From NCBI GenBank assembly GCA_001508335.1, contig LGFX01000013.1, forward strand, positions 1-46,990: a stretch of 46,990 nucleotides of DNA. The letters are read 5' to 3'. The notes under the pieces are model-generated. The model saw nothing but the letters and a program-made list of their open reading frames with translations, searched no databases and was not told the origin of the DNA. Position 1 is the stretch's first letter. The number at the start of each line of letters is the position of its first letter. The stretch is from a candidate division TA06 bacterium 32_111. GTDB lineage: Bacteria; Hydrothermota; 32-111. Positions 17,757-26,981 of the stretch are shown piece by piece. The translations under genes were made by a program, and so were the position numbers.

Positions 17757-20315
17757 ATGAAGGATAAGGATGTCCCAATACTTAAACAGTACAAAGAGAT
17801 AAAATCGAATTTTTACGATTCTATACTCCTTTTCAGGATGGGAGATTTTTACGAAACTTTTTATGATGATGCCAAATTCATCTCTTCTTTTTTAAATATT
17901 ACCCTAACATCAAGGGAATATGGTAAGGATAGGGTGCCACTTGCAGGCTTCCCCATAAAATCAGCGGATCAGTATATAAGAAAATTGGTGGAAAGTGGTA
18001 AGAAGATAGCGATAGCTGATCAACTCGAAGAACCGAATAAAAATGTAAAACTCGTTAAAAGGGGAGTTGTTGAGGTCCTAACTCCGGGAACGATAATGAG
18101 GGAATCTCTACTTTCTGAAAAAGAGAACAACTTTTTTGCCCTAACCTATATTGATGATGAAAAAAATGTTGTGTCAACCCTTGATATTTCAACTGGGGAT
18201 GTTTTTATCTATGATTTTAAAGGTGATGAGAACATGCTCGATTTTTTGAGAGGAAAAGATATAAAGGAAATTGTTTCAAACCGTAAGTTGAAGGTCGATG
18301 AAAAGGAAGTTAAAGTTATAGATGAAACTTTTTTCAACTTTGAAGAATGTTTTGGAGTATTGAAAAATCATTTTGGCATGGACAGGATAGAGAGAATTAA
18401 AAAAATGGATGAAAAATTGGTTGTAGCATCAGGTGCTCTTTTGTCCTTCATAAAAGAAACATATTCAACATCACTTGAACAGGTTAAAAATATAGAGTAT
18501 GTTGATCTATCCAAAAGGATGGTTTTAGACAGTCAAACTTTAAAAAACCTTGAGATATTTTCAAGGAGTAATGGAGAGTATGAAAATTCTTTTCTTCATT
18601 CAATAGATAGAACAAAAACTCCTATGGGTGGAAGAGCGTTGAGAGAAATTCTTAAATCTCCTTTCTATGAGAAAAACTCGATAAATAAAAGTTACGAGAA
18701 TATAGAGAGAATGCTTTTAAAATATGATTTGTTGAAAAGCCTTAAAGAGTTGCTTTCAAATGTAGGTGATGTAGAGAGGATAAATGCAAGGATAATCTCT
18801 AAAAGGGCTACCCCACGTTGTCTTGTAAATTTAAAGGAATCTTTAAAAAATACTTTAAAAATATCTGAGATTGTAGAGAACTTATCTTTAGATATTGAAA
18901 GGATTGATAGGAACATTGTTGAAAGAGTAATCCAGATAATAGATATTTCCATAGATGAGAATGTTGTTCTTGACGGTGGAAAGGAAAAGTTTTTCAAAAG
19001 TGGATTCGATCCTGAATACGATAGGTTGAAAGAACTTTCACTCGAGAGTTCAAAATCGATATATATGATGGAAGATGAAGAGAAAAAAAGAACTGGGATA
19101 AACAATCTGAGGATAGGTTATTCGACCGTTATGGGATACTATATTGAGATAACAAATTCAAATCTTGATAGGGTTCCTAAAGATTATATAAGAAAACAAA
19201 CATTGAAGAACTCTGAAAGGTTTGTTAACGAAAAGTTGAAACAGTATGAAATAGAAATTTTAACAGCAGAGGAAAGGTTGAACAAAATAGAGAGGGAACT
19301 TTATGATAAACTTATAGAAAGGTTGTCCTTTTACTATATCGATTTGAAAAAGGTTTCAACATTTATAGGTAAAGTTGATCTTCTCTATTCCTACACTCTT
19401 TTATCCTATGAGAATGACTATGTGAAACCTGAAATTGGTGATTTCTACGAACTTTTTATAGAGGATGGTAGACATCCTGTTATAGAGATAGTTAACAGAA
19501 ACGAAAGGTTTATACCGAACTCTCTCTATATGGATGATAAGAGATCTTTGATACTTCTAACAGGCCCAAACATGTCAGGTAAATCAACATATTTAAGACA
19601 GAATGCTCTAATAATTCTTATGGCTCATATAGGGCTTTTCGTTCCTGCTAAAAAGGCTAAAATACCTTTGACTGATAGAATTTTCACAAGAATAGGAGCG
19701 AGTGATGATCTTTCCAAAGGTGTTTCCACATTTATGGCAGAGATGCTTGAGTGTTCAAATATAATTGAGAATATGACTGAAAAAAGTTTCATAGTTCTCG
19801 ATGAGATAGGAAGGGGAACTTCCACTTTCGATGGTTTATCAATAGCCTGGGCTATAATCGAATATATACATAATCTAAAAGGATCACCAAAGACACTTTT
19901 CGCAACACATTACCATGAGTTGACTGAACTGAAAAGTAAATTACCAAAAATGTTCAACATGACGGCAAAGGTAAGAAAATATGATGACAGGATAGTTTTT
20001 TTGAAAAAGGTGGTTGAAGGGAGTTCTGATGAAAGTTATGGTATAGAGGTTGCAAAGATGGCTGGTTTACCCAAAGAGATAACGGATAACGCTTCACAGA
20101 TTTTATCACTTTTAAAAGAAAGCGAGATGAATGTTAAAGAGAAGATGAGAGATGTTTCCCAACTCTCTCTTTTTAGAAGTTCTAAAGAGAATGAAAAGTA
20201 TGAGGAAATTATAAAAATGATATCTGAAAAAGATGTAGAAAATTTAACTCCGATAGAATCTCTCCTTTTCTTAAACGATGTAAAAAGAAAGATTGAAAAG
20301 ATTGAAGAGGACTAA
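17757..20315 (+). CDS. mutS: DNA mismatch repair protein MutS
   Basis: MutS recognises mismatches and small loops in DNA. The protein has 852 residues from ATG 17757, chosen because GGAG (17747-17750) is six bases upstream; ATG 17745 is a possible alternative. The mismatch-reading F-x-E motif is FYE (31-33). The connector, lever and clamp domains follow, then the ABC-type ATPase with Walker A GPNMSGKST (603-611) and Walker B LDEIGRGTSTFDG. The F-x-E motif and the length mark MutS1 rather than MutS2. Its TAA shares bases with the stop codon of the opposing LolA-like gene. Confidence 0.97.
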   Translation: MKDKDVPILKQYKEIKSNFYDSILLFRMGDFYETFYDDAKFISSFLNITLTSREYGKDRVPLAGFPIKSADQYIRKLVESGKKIAIADQLEEPNKNVKLVKRGVVEVLTPGTIMRESLLSEKENNFFALTYIDDEKNVVSTLDISTGDVFIYDFKGDENMLDFLRGKDIKEIVSNRKLKVDEKEVKVIDETFFNFEECFGVLKNHFGMDRIERIKKMDEKLVVASGALLSFIKETYSTSLEQVKNIEYVDLSKRMVLDSQTLKNLEIFSRSNGEYENSFLHSIDRTKTPMGGRALREILKSPFYEKNSINKSYENIERMLLKYDLLKSLKELLSNVGDVERINARIISKRATPRCLVNLKESLKNTLKISEIVENLSLDIERIDRNIVERVIQIIDISIDENVVLDGGKEKFFKSGFDPEYDRLKELSLESSKSIYMMEDEEKKRTGINNLRIGYSTVMGYYIEITNSNLDRVPKDYIRKQTLKNSERFVNEKLKQYEIEILTAEERLNKIERELYDKLIERLSFYYIDLKKVSTFIGKVDLLYSYTLLSYENDYVKPEIGDFYELFIEDGRHPVIEIVNRNERFIPNSLYMDDKRSLILLTGPNMSGKSTYLRQNALIILMAHIGLFVPAKKAKIPLTDRIFTRIGASDDLSKGVSTFMAEMLECSNIIENMTEKSFIVLDEIGRGTSTFDGLSIAWAIIEYIHNLKGSPKTLFATHYHELTELKSKLPKMFNMTAKVRKYDDRIVFLKKVVEGSSDESYGIEVAKMAGLPKEITDNASQILSLLKESEMNVKEKMRDVSQLSLFRSSKENEKYEEIIKMISEKDVENLTPIESLLFLNDVKRKIEKIEED

Positions 20316-20752
20316 TCTTTTATTTTTTCAAAATTCTTTACTGTTAAAACTACTCTTGATTTTTTATAGTAAGTAACATACTTTAAAAGGTTAAAATTCC
20401 CATCGAAAATTAAAGTATCAGAGATTTTTTTATTCCTTTTATAGGTTACCATTCTAAGAGTATCATCTATTAGAAACTTTATGCTCTCCTCGTTTAAAAA
20501 AGGGTAGAACAGATGTTTTAAAAAATCGTTACTTTTTAAATCTTTTAAACTTTGGAATCTTTTCCTATCGAAACTTATATCTATATTTTTTTTATCCTTA
20601 AAAACTATACTTCCTGAGAGGTTTTTATAAATACATATATTTTTTTCACAGTACTCTACATTTGAAGAGAATCTTACCTCCTTTATATTTTCATATTCTT
20701 TAAATGAGAGCAAAAGAAAAGTTAGATAAAATATTTCAACTATCTTTATCAT
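20312..20752 (-). CDS. small LolA-like secreted protein
   Basis: The protein has about 146 residues from the ATG at 20752; a longer start at 20785 would put the signal peptide inside the chain. A hydrophobic signal (MIKIVEIFYLTFLLLSF) is followed by beta-rich sequence. SGSIVFKDKKNIDISF resembles the LolA strand that precedes the KPxxF/RxxY segment. LolA carries lipoproteins across the periplasm, and lolA lies directly after ftsK in E. coli and relatives, which supports the call. The protein is shorter than usual LolA (about 180-200) and the similarity is weak. It overlaps the ftsK end by 17 bases. Confidence 0.55.
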   Translation of the reverse strand: MIKIVEIFYLTFLLLSFKEYENIKEVRFSSNVEYCEKNICIYKNLSGSIVFKDKKNIDISFDRKRFQSLKDLKSNDFLKHLFYPFLNEESIKFLIDDTLRMVTYKRNKKISDTLIFDGNFNLLKYVTYYKKSRVVLTVKNFEKIKD

Positions 20753-23093
20753 CGTACACAAGAACCTTTCTTGGTTTTGAACCATTCGCAGGTCCTATTA
20801 TTCTATTCTTTTCAAGTTGTCTTGTTATTTTTGCCGCACGTGGGTATCCAAGTTTGAAATAGGATTGTATCATACTTGTGGAGATTTCTTTATGTTTCGA
20901 AACGAATTCTTTAACCTGTTCGAAAAGTGGATCCAGTTCGTTTTCACCTTCAACATTCCCATCAAGATTTTTGGCGTTTCTAATGTTCTCTGTATATCCT
21001 GACTCTTCTATAGGCATATGGTAAACTATCCTTGTTAGAAGTTGTGTCAACTTTTCTTTTTCTATTTCGAGTTCGTCACTGTACTGCTGCACAAACTCAT
21101 CTATCCTATATTCACAACCCGGAGTGTTTGAAGGGTTGGTTATACATTGTATAAGTTCATTTTCGATTATAAGTTTTGATAGTTTTGCAGAATCCTTTAC
21201 CTCATTCTCAAAAAGTTTTTTCATGTATGTTTCAGCCCAAAGGTTAACAATGTTTGTAGCTTCCTCAGTTTTTATGAAAGCTCCATGAGCCCTAACCGTT
21301 ATTCCCTTCTGTGGAGGGATGTAAAGCATGTCACCTTTTCCAAGAAGTTTCTCTGCACCTGATGTATCTATTATAGTCTTCGAATCAGCCTTTGAAGGGA
21401 CTTTAAAAGATATCCTTACGGGGAAGTTAGCCTTTATTGAACCTGTTATTATATTCACGGAAGGTCTCTGGGTAGCGAGTATAAGGTGAATGCCAACTGC
21501 CCTTGACATCTGTGCCAATCTAATGATATGGGTCTCTATCTCTTTCGACCCTGTCATCATAAGATCTGCCATCTCATCTATAATTACTATTATGTAAGGT
21601 TTTTTCTTATCACTCTTCCTGTTGTATTCTACTATATCTCTAACCCCAAGTTTCGCAAAAGCTTTGTATCTAAGGTCCATCCATTCAGCCAACTCTTTCA
21701 ACATCAAAACAGCCTCTTTGGCATCTGTTATTACAGGTCTTTCAAGGTGAGGTATTCCGTTATAGATTGAAAGTTCTATCCTTTTCGGATCAACCATTAA
21801 AAATCTAACCTCTTCAGGTTGTGCTTTGAAAAGTATAGATGCGATTATACCATTTATACAGACAGATTTACCACTTCCTGTAGTTCCGGCTATGAGAAGA
21901 TGAGGCATGGATGATATTTGTGCAATTATAGGATTGTTTTCGGTGTCCCTACCCATAACAACTGTCGTTGGATCGGAACTTTCAAGGAACTCTTTTTCTG
22001 TTAAAAGTCCTTTCAAAAAAACTGTAACCCTTTTTCTGTTCGGTATCTCAATACCTACAGCGGATTTTCCGGGTATATGTCCTAAAACCCTTATAGATTT
22101 TGCTTTCATTGCCAATGCAAGATCATCCGAAAGGGAAGTTATCTTGTTAACCTTGATTCCCGGTGCCGGCTCGAATTCGTATGTTGTTATTACAGGTCCA
22201 ACATTAACGTTTACAACTTTGCCTTCAACTGAAAAATATTTTAGTTTTTCCTCCAATATTTTTATATTCTGTTTAATCTCTTCTTCATCCGCACCCTCTT
22301 TGATTTTAGGTGGGTCCTCAAGATAGTCCAGAAACTCTTTTTTGAATTGGTCATTCAAAAGATCTCTGTAATCTATATTCTGCTTCAACTGTGAAGTGAT
22401 CGAAACTTTTTTCTTCTTCTTTTTCTTTTCACTTACAGGCTTCCTATCATCTTCATTCTTATATCCTTCAGAGAGTTCTATATCATTTTCTTCCGTTGTT
22501 TCCTCTTCTTTCTTTTTTGAAATTTTCTGGTGAATTTTTGAAACGAATTCAAAAATGTATTCTGGATTTGTGAGAAGTAGTGTTGGTATTATTATAAGAA
22601 AGGAAAGAATAAGAGTCAAACCTATATTTCCAAAAAAAGTGGAAAGTTTTGAAGATAACTTATCTCCCCAAACACCACTTATTTCTGGGTTGTTTGTTAT
22701 ATTACCAACAAGAATAGGTATAAGTGCTATCTGGGTTATGGAAAGTATTGATGGGAAAAAAATTTTTCGAAAATTTAAAATCAGCCCTAAACCTGAATAG
22801 AGGAGAAACGTCGGAAGGAAAAATGCTAAAACTCCAAGAAATCCGAAAGTTTTTTCAGCGATAAAGTATCCTGCGATCCCACCAAGATTTTTTTCTCTGT
22901 TTATACTTTGATACTGATGAAAATCATAGTTGTAAAAAGATATAAACAAGAATAGAGAAATCAAAAATAGAAAAATAAAAATTATGTAATTTGATAATTT
23001 TTTATCCTGTGAAAGTCCTCTTTTTTTGAATTGGAAGATTACAATAAACAAATATATTATAACGGAAACTAAAAAAAATATTTTAGATAACAT
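20736..23093 (-). CDS. ftsK: DNA translocase FtsK/SpoIIIE
   Basis: FtsK pumps chromosomal DNA through the closing septum. The protein has 785 residues. Four or five membrane helices occupy about 1-190, followed by a short charged Lys/Glu linker (about 190-240). The motor domain has Walker A GTTGSGKS (403-410) and the nearby conserved FLMVDPKRIELSIYNGIPHL. A winged-helix gamma domain at the C-terminus (about 720-780; IQSYFKLGYPRAAKI, QLEKNRIIGPANG) reads polar DNA sequences. No SD precedes the ATG. A promoter-like TTGACA-16-TAAAAT lies immediately upstream. Confidence 0.96.
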   Translation of the reverse strand: MLSKIFFLVSVIIYLFIVIFQFKKRGLSQDKKLSNYIIFIFLFLISLFLFISFYNYDFHQYQSINREKNLGGIAGYFIAEKTFGFLGVLAFFLPTFLLYSGLGLILNFRKIFFPSILSITQIALIPILVGNITNNPEISGVWGDKLSSKLSTFFGNIGLTLILSFLIIIPTLLLTNPEYIFEFVSKIHQKISKKKEEETTEENDIELSEGYKNEDDRKPVSEKKKKKKKVSITSQLKQNIDYRDLLNDQFKKEFLDYLEDPPKIKEGADEEEIKQNIKILEEKLKYFSVEGKVVNVNVGPVITTYEFEPAPGIKVNKITSLSDDLALAMKAKSIRVLGHIPGKSAVGIEIPNRKRVTVFLKGLLTEKEFLESSDPTTVVMGRDTENNPIIAQISSMPHLLIAGTTGSGKSVCINGIIASILFKAQPEEVRFLMVDPKRIELSIYNGIPHLERPVITDAKEAVLMLKELAEWMDLRYKAFAKLGVRDIVEYNRKSDKKKPYIIVIIDEMADLMMTGSKEIETHIIRLAQMSRAVGIHLILATQRPSVNIITGSIKANFPVRISFKVPSKADSKTIIDTSGAEKLLGKGDMLYIPPQKGITVRAHGAFIKTEEATNIVNLWAETYMKKLFENEVKDSAKLSKLIIENELIQCITNPSNTPGCEYRIDEFVQQYSDELEIEKEKLTQLLTRIVYHMPIEESGYTENIRNAKNLDGNVEGENELDPLFEQVKEFVSKHKEISTSMIQSYFKLGYPRAAKITRQLEKNRIIGPANGSKPRKVLVYDDKDS

Positions 23094-23099
23094 AAATCA

Positions 23100-23127
23100 A
23101 TTTTATCTTTAAAGTTTCAATTGTCAA
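23100..23127 (-). promoter_or_regulatory. promoter for ftsK, placed for a leaderless mRNA
   Basis: On the minus strand TTGACA (23127-23122, perfect -35) and TAAAAT (23105-23100) are 16 bases apart. Six bases then separate the -10 box from the ftsK ATG (23093-23091), so transcription would start at or within a base or two of the start codon. The -35 box contains the stop codon of the upstream peptidase gene. There is no Shine-Dalgarno sequence. Confidence 0.6.
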
Positions 23128-24821
23128 CACGCAACCTTCTTGTATTCATCGTAGGTGAAGTTAATGAGTTTTTCCATCATCTTTTCAGAAAAGTCGAACT
23201 TCACATTCGCCTTCTTATAGACTTCCGATATACTTAAAGATGAGCCAACGTTTAAGGCTGAAAGATAATCATCTATCGCTTTTTTAGGATTCTCTCTGTA
23301 ATTTATCCAGAGTTGTAAAGCACCGAGTTGTGCTATACCGTATTCTATGTAATAGAAGGGGTGTTCAAAAATATGCAACTGTTTATGGTATGAAATTTTC
23401 ATATAATCTTCATAATCTGACCAGTCAACAAACTTTTCTGAAAACTCGTTGAAAATATTTTTAAAATACTCTTTCCTTTCAGAGGGAGATATATTCTCTT
23501 TTGAGTAGATGAAATGCTGGAATTTATCAACAACGGCACACCAAGGGAAAAAGTTTATTATGTTTTCCAGTTGTTTTCTTTTTGCCTGTTTTAGAGAGTG
23601 TTCATCTTTATAGAAGATATCCCATTTATCGTATGTTAAAAGTTCCATACCCATAGATGCAAACTCTGCAACCTCGGAGGGAGTGCTCTTGTAAAAAAAT
23701 GTAAAAAGATCTTTCACAGCAATGGTATGAACAGCATGTCCAGTTTCATGCATTAGAGTTCTCATGTCTGAATGGATTCCAGAACTGTTCATGAATATGA
23801 ATGGAAGACCGGTTTTGTAAAGAGGATAGTTGTAACCACCCGGTGCTTTACCTTTTCTTGATTCTAAATCGAGATGTTTATTGTTAACTACCTTTTCGAA
23901 AGATTCTCCAAACCTTCTATCAACAGAATAAAAAACTTTCTTTGATTTTTCGATAAAATCCTCAGTGTTTTCAAAAGGTTTTAAAACAACCTCATCAGGT
24001 AAAGTTGCTGAGAGATCATAAGGTTTAACCTTTTCAAGGTTCAATTTTTTTGCTTTTTCTTTAACTATCTCACCGTAAATTGGAGTAACTATTCTTAGAA
24101 CAGAGTTGTGAAACTCTTCACACTCTTTTACTCCATAATCGAACCTTTCAAGTTCTCTGAACCTGAGTTCGACATAGTTTTTAAAATTAGCGTTTTTCGC
24201 TTTTTTGTTTCTCAGTTCTGTTAACTCTGATAATAGATTTTCTATCTTTTCGGAATATTCCAGCCTCTTTTCAACTAAAGATTCAAAAGCCTCTTTTCTC
24301 TCAGTTCTATCCTTACTCTGTAAAAATAAAGACATTTGAGGAAGTGTGTACTCTTTCCCTTTGAATTTTATAACCATACTTCCAATAGTTTGTTGGTATT
24401 CCATAGTTTTTTTAGTTATCTCAGTATCGATTGGGATATTTTCTTTTCTGAAAATATCGACCTCATTTTTGAACCTTTTTATCAAAAGTCCCCATTTTTC
24501 TTGATCGATTTCTGAAATATATTTCGAGTTTACGATCTTTTTTAAAATTTCAAAACTTATCTCTTTCATCTTTGGTTCAATTTCATCGTTGAAAACTAAA
24601 AACCTATCACGATACTCTTTGTTTTGTGTATCCCTTGTCATGTTTATATAAGCCCATCCGAAAGTTTCTGAAACAAATTCTGAAAGGGAAGAAAAATCTT
24701 CAAGGAGTGTTAGAAGATCTTCTTGAGAGTTTATATTCCTTTTAAGGATATCATCATAGTAACCTTTTAAATCTTCCCAGCCTTTTACATCGATATTTAA
24801 GTTTTTGAAATCTTTTTCCAT
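23124..24821 (-). CDS. M3-family oligoendopeptidase (PepF-like)
   Basis: This is a zinc metallopeptidase of the M3/PepF group that cuts short peptides, probably cytosolic because no signal peptide is seen. The protein has 565 residues from the ATG at 24821, supported by AGGAG five bases upstream; an in-frame ATG at 24878 lies across the divergent recF start and is unlikely. The zinc motif is HETGH (His358, Glu359, His362), and PSEVAEFASMGME about 20 residues later supplies the third ligand. The C-terminal HPFYYIEYGIAQLGALQ segment is typical of the family. It is the first gene of the minus-strand unit with ftsK. Confidence 0.9.
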   Translation of the reverse strand: MEKDFKNLNIDVKGWEDLKGYYDDILKRNINSQEDLLTLLEDFSSLSEFVSETFGWAYINMTRDTQNKEYRDRFLVFNDEIEPKMKEISFEILKKIVNSKYISEIDQEKWGLLIKRFKNEVDIFRKENIPIDTEITKKTMEYQQTIGSMVIKFKGKEYTLPQMSLFLQSKDRTERKEAFESLVEKRLEYSEKIENLLSELTELRNKKAKNANFKNYVELRFRELERFDYGVKECEEFHNSVLRIVTPIYGEIVKEKAKKLNLEKVKPYDLSATLPDEVVLKPFENTEDFIEKSKKVFYSVDRRFGESFEKVVNNKHLDLESRKGKAPGGYNYPLYKTGLPFIFMNSSGIHSDMRTLMHETGHAVHTIAVKDLFTFFYKSTPSEVAEFASMGMELLTYDKWDIFYKDEHSLKQAKRKQLENIINFFPWCAVVDKFQHFIYSKENISPSERKEYFKNIFNEFSEKFVDWSDYEDYMKISYHKQLHIFEHPFYYIEYGIAQLGALQLWINYRENPKKAIDDYLSALNVGSSLSISEVYKKANVKFDFSEKMMEKLINFTYDEYKKVAC

Positions 24822-24872
24822 TTTTTCTCCTTTTGTTGTTGAATTTTTATAAAATTTTGATAATCTTTCTAA
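24822..24872. promoter_or_regulatory. 51-base divergent promoter region between pepF-like gene and recF
   Basis: Toward recF (plus) TTGTTG (24836-24841) and GATAAT (24859-24864) are 17 bases apart, which would start transcription about two bases before ATG 24873, with no SD. Toward the peptidase (minus) a TATAAA box (24851-24846) with a weak TTTAGA 16 bases upstream would give a leader carrying the AGGAG. The two -10 boxes lie eight bases apart, so the two directions probably compete for polymerase. Confidence 0.45.
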
Positions 24873-25934
24873 ATGCATGTTAAAAATTTAAGTATAGTTA
24901 ATTTTAGAAATTTTTCAAGTAAACTCTACACTTTTGAGGATAGAACTATGATAACTGGAGTCAATGGCTCCGGTAAGACATCAATTATAGAAGCAATTTA
25001 TTATCTAACTAACTTTAAATCATTCAGGACATCCAATGATAAAAAACTCATTAAGATAGGTGAGGATAGTTTTATAATAAACCTTGAAGGGGAGAGGGGA
25101 GGAGAAGATTTTGTTTTAGGGATTATGTACAAAGATACCAAAAAGTTGCTTTCAATAAATGGTAATAGGGTATCAAAATTGATAAACGGTTTTGGGTTCT
25201 TTGTCTCAGTAATTTTTTCAACATACGATAAACTTCTTTCAGACAGGGTGGCTTTATACAGAAGAAAGTTTGTCGATAGGTTGATCTCAACTATTGATAA
25301 CGAATATTTCGAAAATCTTATACAGTACCATTCTATTTTGAAAAGAAGAAATTTTATTTTAAAAGAGGAAGGTGATAAAAGGTTACTTGAAACCTACTCC
25401 GTTCAACTTTCAGAAAGGTCTCTTTACTTATATGAAAGAAGATTGGAATTTATAACATATTTTGAAGATGTTTTAAACCAACTATACGAGAAAGTTTTCG
25501 AAAGAAAAGGACTCGTTAAAGTTAAATATTTTTCTTCAAAGGATGGTGGGGATTTTAAAGATATTCCCCTTTTAGAAAAATTTAAAACCAATTTTTCTTT
25601 TGAAAAACAAAAGAAAAGGACCATGTTTGGCCCTCACCTTGATGATATTCTTATAACGGTTGAAAGTATACCTGTTAGCGATTTTGGAAGTGAGGGAGAA
25701 AAAACTTTGCTCGGGATAACTTTAAAAATTGCCGAACTGAATCTTATATATGAAAATATCGGAGAGTATCCTGTTGTTCTAATAGATGATGCATTTTCTG
25801 AACTTGATAGAATAAAGACAAACAAACTCCTTGAGATTTTTGAATCCTATCCACAGGTAATAATAACTTTTCCTAAAAAATGGGAGAATCTTGAAAACTA
25901 TAAAATTATAGATCTCGATAGGGAAAAAAGATGA
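24873..25934 (+). CDS. recF: DNA replication/repair protein RecF
   Basis: RecF is an SMC-like ATPase that helps load RecA at single-strand gaps. The protein has 353 residues, typical of the family. The start MHVKNLSIVNFRNF is diagnostic, followed by Walker A GVNGSGKT (29-36). The late signature SEGEKTLLGITLKIAE and Walker B VVLIDDAFSELD are near the C-terminus. It is not next to dnaA or dnaN, where recF often lies. No SD is seen before the ATG, and a -10-like GATAAT ends only eight bases upstream, so its mRNA may be leaderless. It overlaps mntP as ATGA. Confidence 0.95.
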   Translation: MHVKNLSIVNFRNFSSKLYTFEDRTMITGVNGSGKTSIIEAIYYLTNFKSFRTSNDKKLIKIGEDSFIINLEGERGGEDFVLGIMYKDTKKLLSINGNRVSKLINGFGFFVSVIFSTYDKLLSDRVALYRRKFVDRLISTIDNEYFENLIQYHSILKRRNFILKEEGDKRLLETYSVQLSERSLYLYERRLEFITYFEDVLNQLYEKVFERKGLVKVKYFSSKDGGDFKDIPLLEKFKTNFSFEKQKKRTMFGPHLDDILITVESIPVSDFGSEGEKTLLGITLKIAELNLIYENIGEYPVVLIDDAFSELDRIKTNKLLEIFESYPQVIITFPKKWENLENYKIIDLDREKR

Positions 25935-26485
25935 AACTTCTTTCAATTATTTTCGTAGCGATAGGACTTTCACTTGATGCATCAGCAGTTTCACTTGTAT
26001 GTGGCTTGAACGAGATGAAAAGAAGATATTTGCTCTCTTTGAAATTAGGGACATTTTTTGGAATCTTTCAATCGGTGATGTTTTTAATAGGTTACTCTGT
26101 TGGGGTTGGATTTTCGATTTTTATAAGTAGATTCGATCATTGGGTAGCATTTTTCCTTTTAATTTTAGTTGGTGGAAAGATGGTTTATGAGTATTTTAAA
26201 AGAGAGGAAAAAAAATGTTTCAACACTGATTCCTTCTTTGTTCTTATTTCACTTTCCATAGCAACAAGTATTGATGCTTTGGCAGTTGGAATATCTTTCG
26301 CTTTACTGAGTTTTGATCTTTTGGTAACAACTCTCTTGATAGGTATAGTAACATTTTTTAACTCTTTTATCTTTACTATTTTTGGAAAATTTTTTAACAG
26401 GTTTATAAACAACAGATCAGAGTTGGTTGGTGGTTTGATCCTTATTGGTATAGGAATTAAAATTTTGATGGAGCATATTTTATGA
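25931..26485 (+). CDS. mntP: MntP-type manganese efflux pump
   Basis: This is a six-helix inner-membrane protein of 184 residues in the MntP (DUF204/YebN) family, which exports Mn2+. The two related halves each carry the membrane aspartate motif: GLSLDASAVSLVCGL near the start and SIATSIDALAVGISFALL in the second half. ATG 25931 overlaps the recF stop, and its own stop overlaps ogt, both as ATGA. No yybP-ykoY Mn riboswitch can precede it because there is no intergenic space. Confidence 0.88.
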   Translation: MKLLSIIFVAIGLSLDASAVSLVCGLNEMKRRYLLSLKLGTFFGIFQSVMFLIGYSVGVGFSIFISRFDHWVAFFLLILVGGKMVYEYFKREEKKCFNTDSFFVLISLSIATSIDALAVGISFALLSFDLLVTTLLIGIVTFFNSFIFTIFGKFFNRFINNRSELVGGLILIGIGIKILMEHIL

Positions 26486-26952
26486 AAAATTGTGCCTACT
26501 TTGATTCCCCGATCGGTTTGATTCTTATAGAAGAGCAGAATGGTGTTATAACAAAACTCGATTTTGTTAAAAGTAAAAGTGTAAAAATAAACACTCACAG
26601 AAGTAAAGTTTTGGATAAAGCATTGAAACAACTTGATCAGTATTTTAAAAAAAAGAGAAGGAAATTCTCTTTAAAAGTTTATTTCAGTGGGACAGATTTC
26701 CAGAAGGAAGTTTTAAAAAAAACATGTGAAATTGGATATGGCGAAACTCTTTCATATTCTAAGATAGCGAAGATGATAGGTAGACCAAAAGCTGTAAGGG
26801 CTGTTGGTAGTGCTTTAAGACAAAACAGAGTCCCCATAATAATACCCTGTCATAGAGTTATTGGAAAGGATGGGAATCTAAAAGGATTTGCTGGAAAAAT
26901 TAAAGTTAAGGAATTTTTATTGAAGTTAGAAAATCCTAATTTTAAAGTATAG
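26482..26952 (+). CDS. ogt: methylated-DNA--protein-cysteine S-methyltransferase
   Basis: This is a suicide repair protein that transfers the alkyl group of O6-alkylguanine to its own cysteine. The protein has 156 residues. The acceptor is Cys123 in IIPCHRVIG. The DNA-reading segment GETLSYSKIAKMIGRPKAVRAVGSALRQN, with its arginine finger (RAVG), precedes it. The N-terminal half is short and variable, as in Ogt-type proteins, with no AraC domain of Ada. ATG 26482 overlaps mntP. Confidence 0.95.
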   Translation: MKNCAYFDSPIGLILIEEQNGVITKLDFVKSKSVKINTHRSKVLDKALKQLDQYFKKKRRKFSLKVYFSGTDFQKEVLKKTCEIGYGETLSYSKIAKMIGRPKAVRAVGSALRQNRVPIIIPCHRVIGKDGNLKGFAGKIKVKEFLLKLENPNFKV

Positions 26953-26981
26953 TTAACAAATTTTTCAAAAAAGAAGGTTTT

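Noticed and set aside
23100-23127. Possibility that the TTGACA/TAAAAT pair is a chance match inside the peptidase stop region
   Set aside because: I kept it as a promoter because the -35 is perfect and the downstream gene lacks an SD, but AT-rich DNA does yield such matches by chance, so confidence is limited.
25931-26485. Manganese riboswitch (yybP-ykoY) in front of mntP
   Set aside because: mntP overlaps recF by four bases, so no leader RNA exists there.
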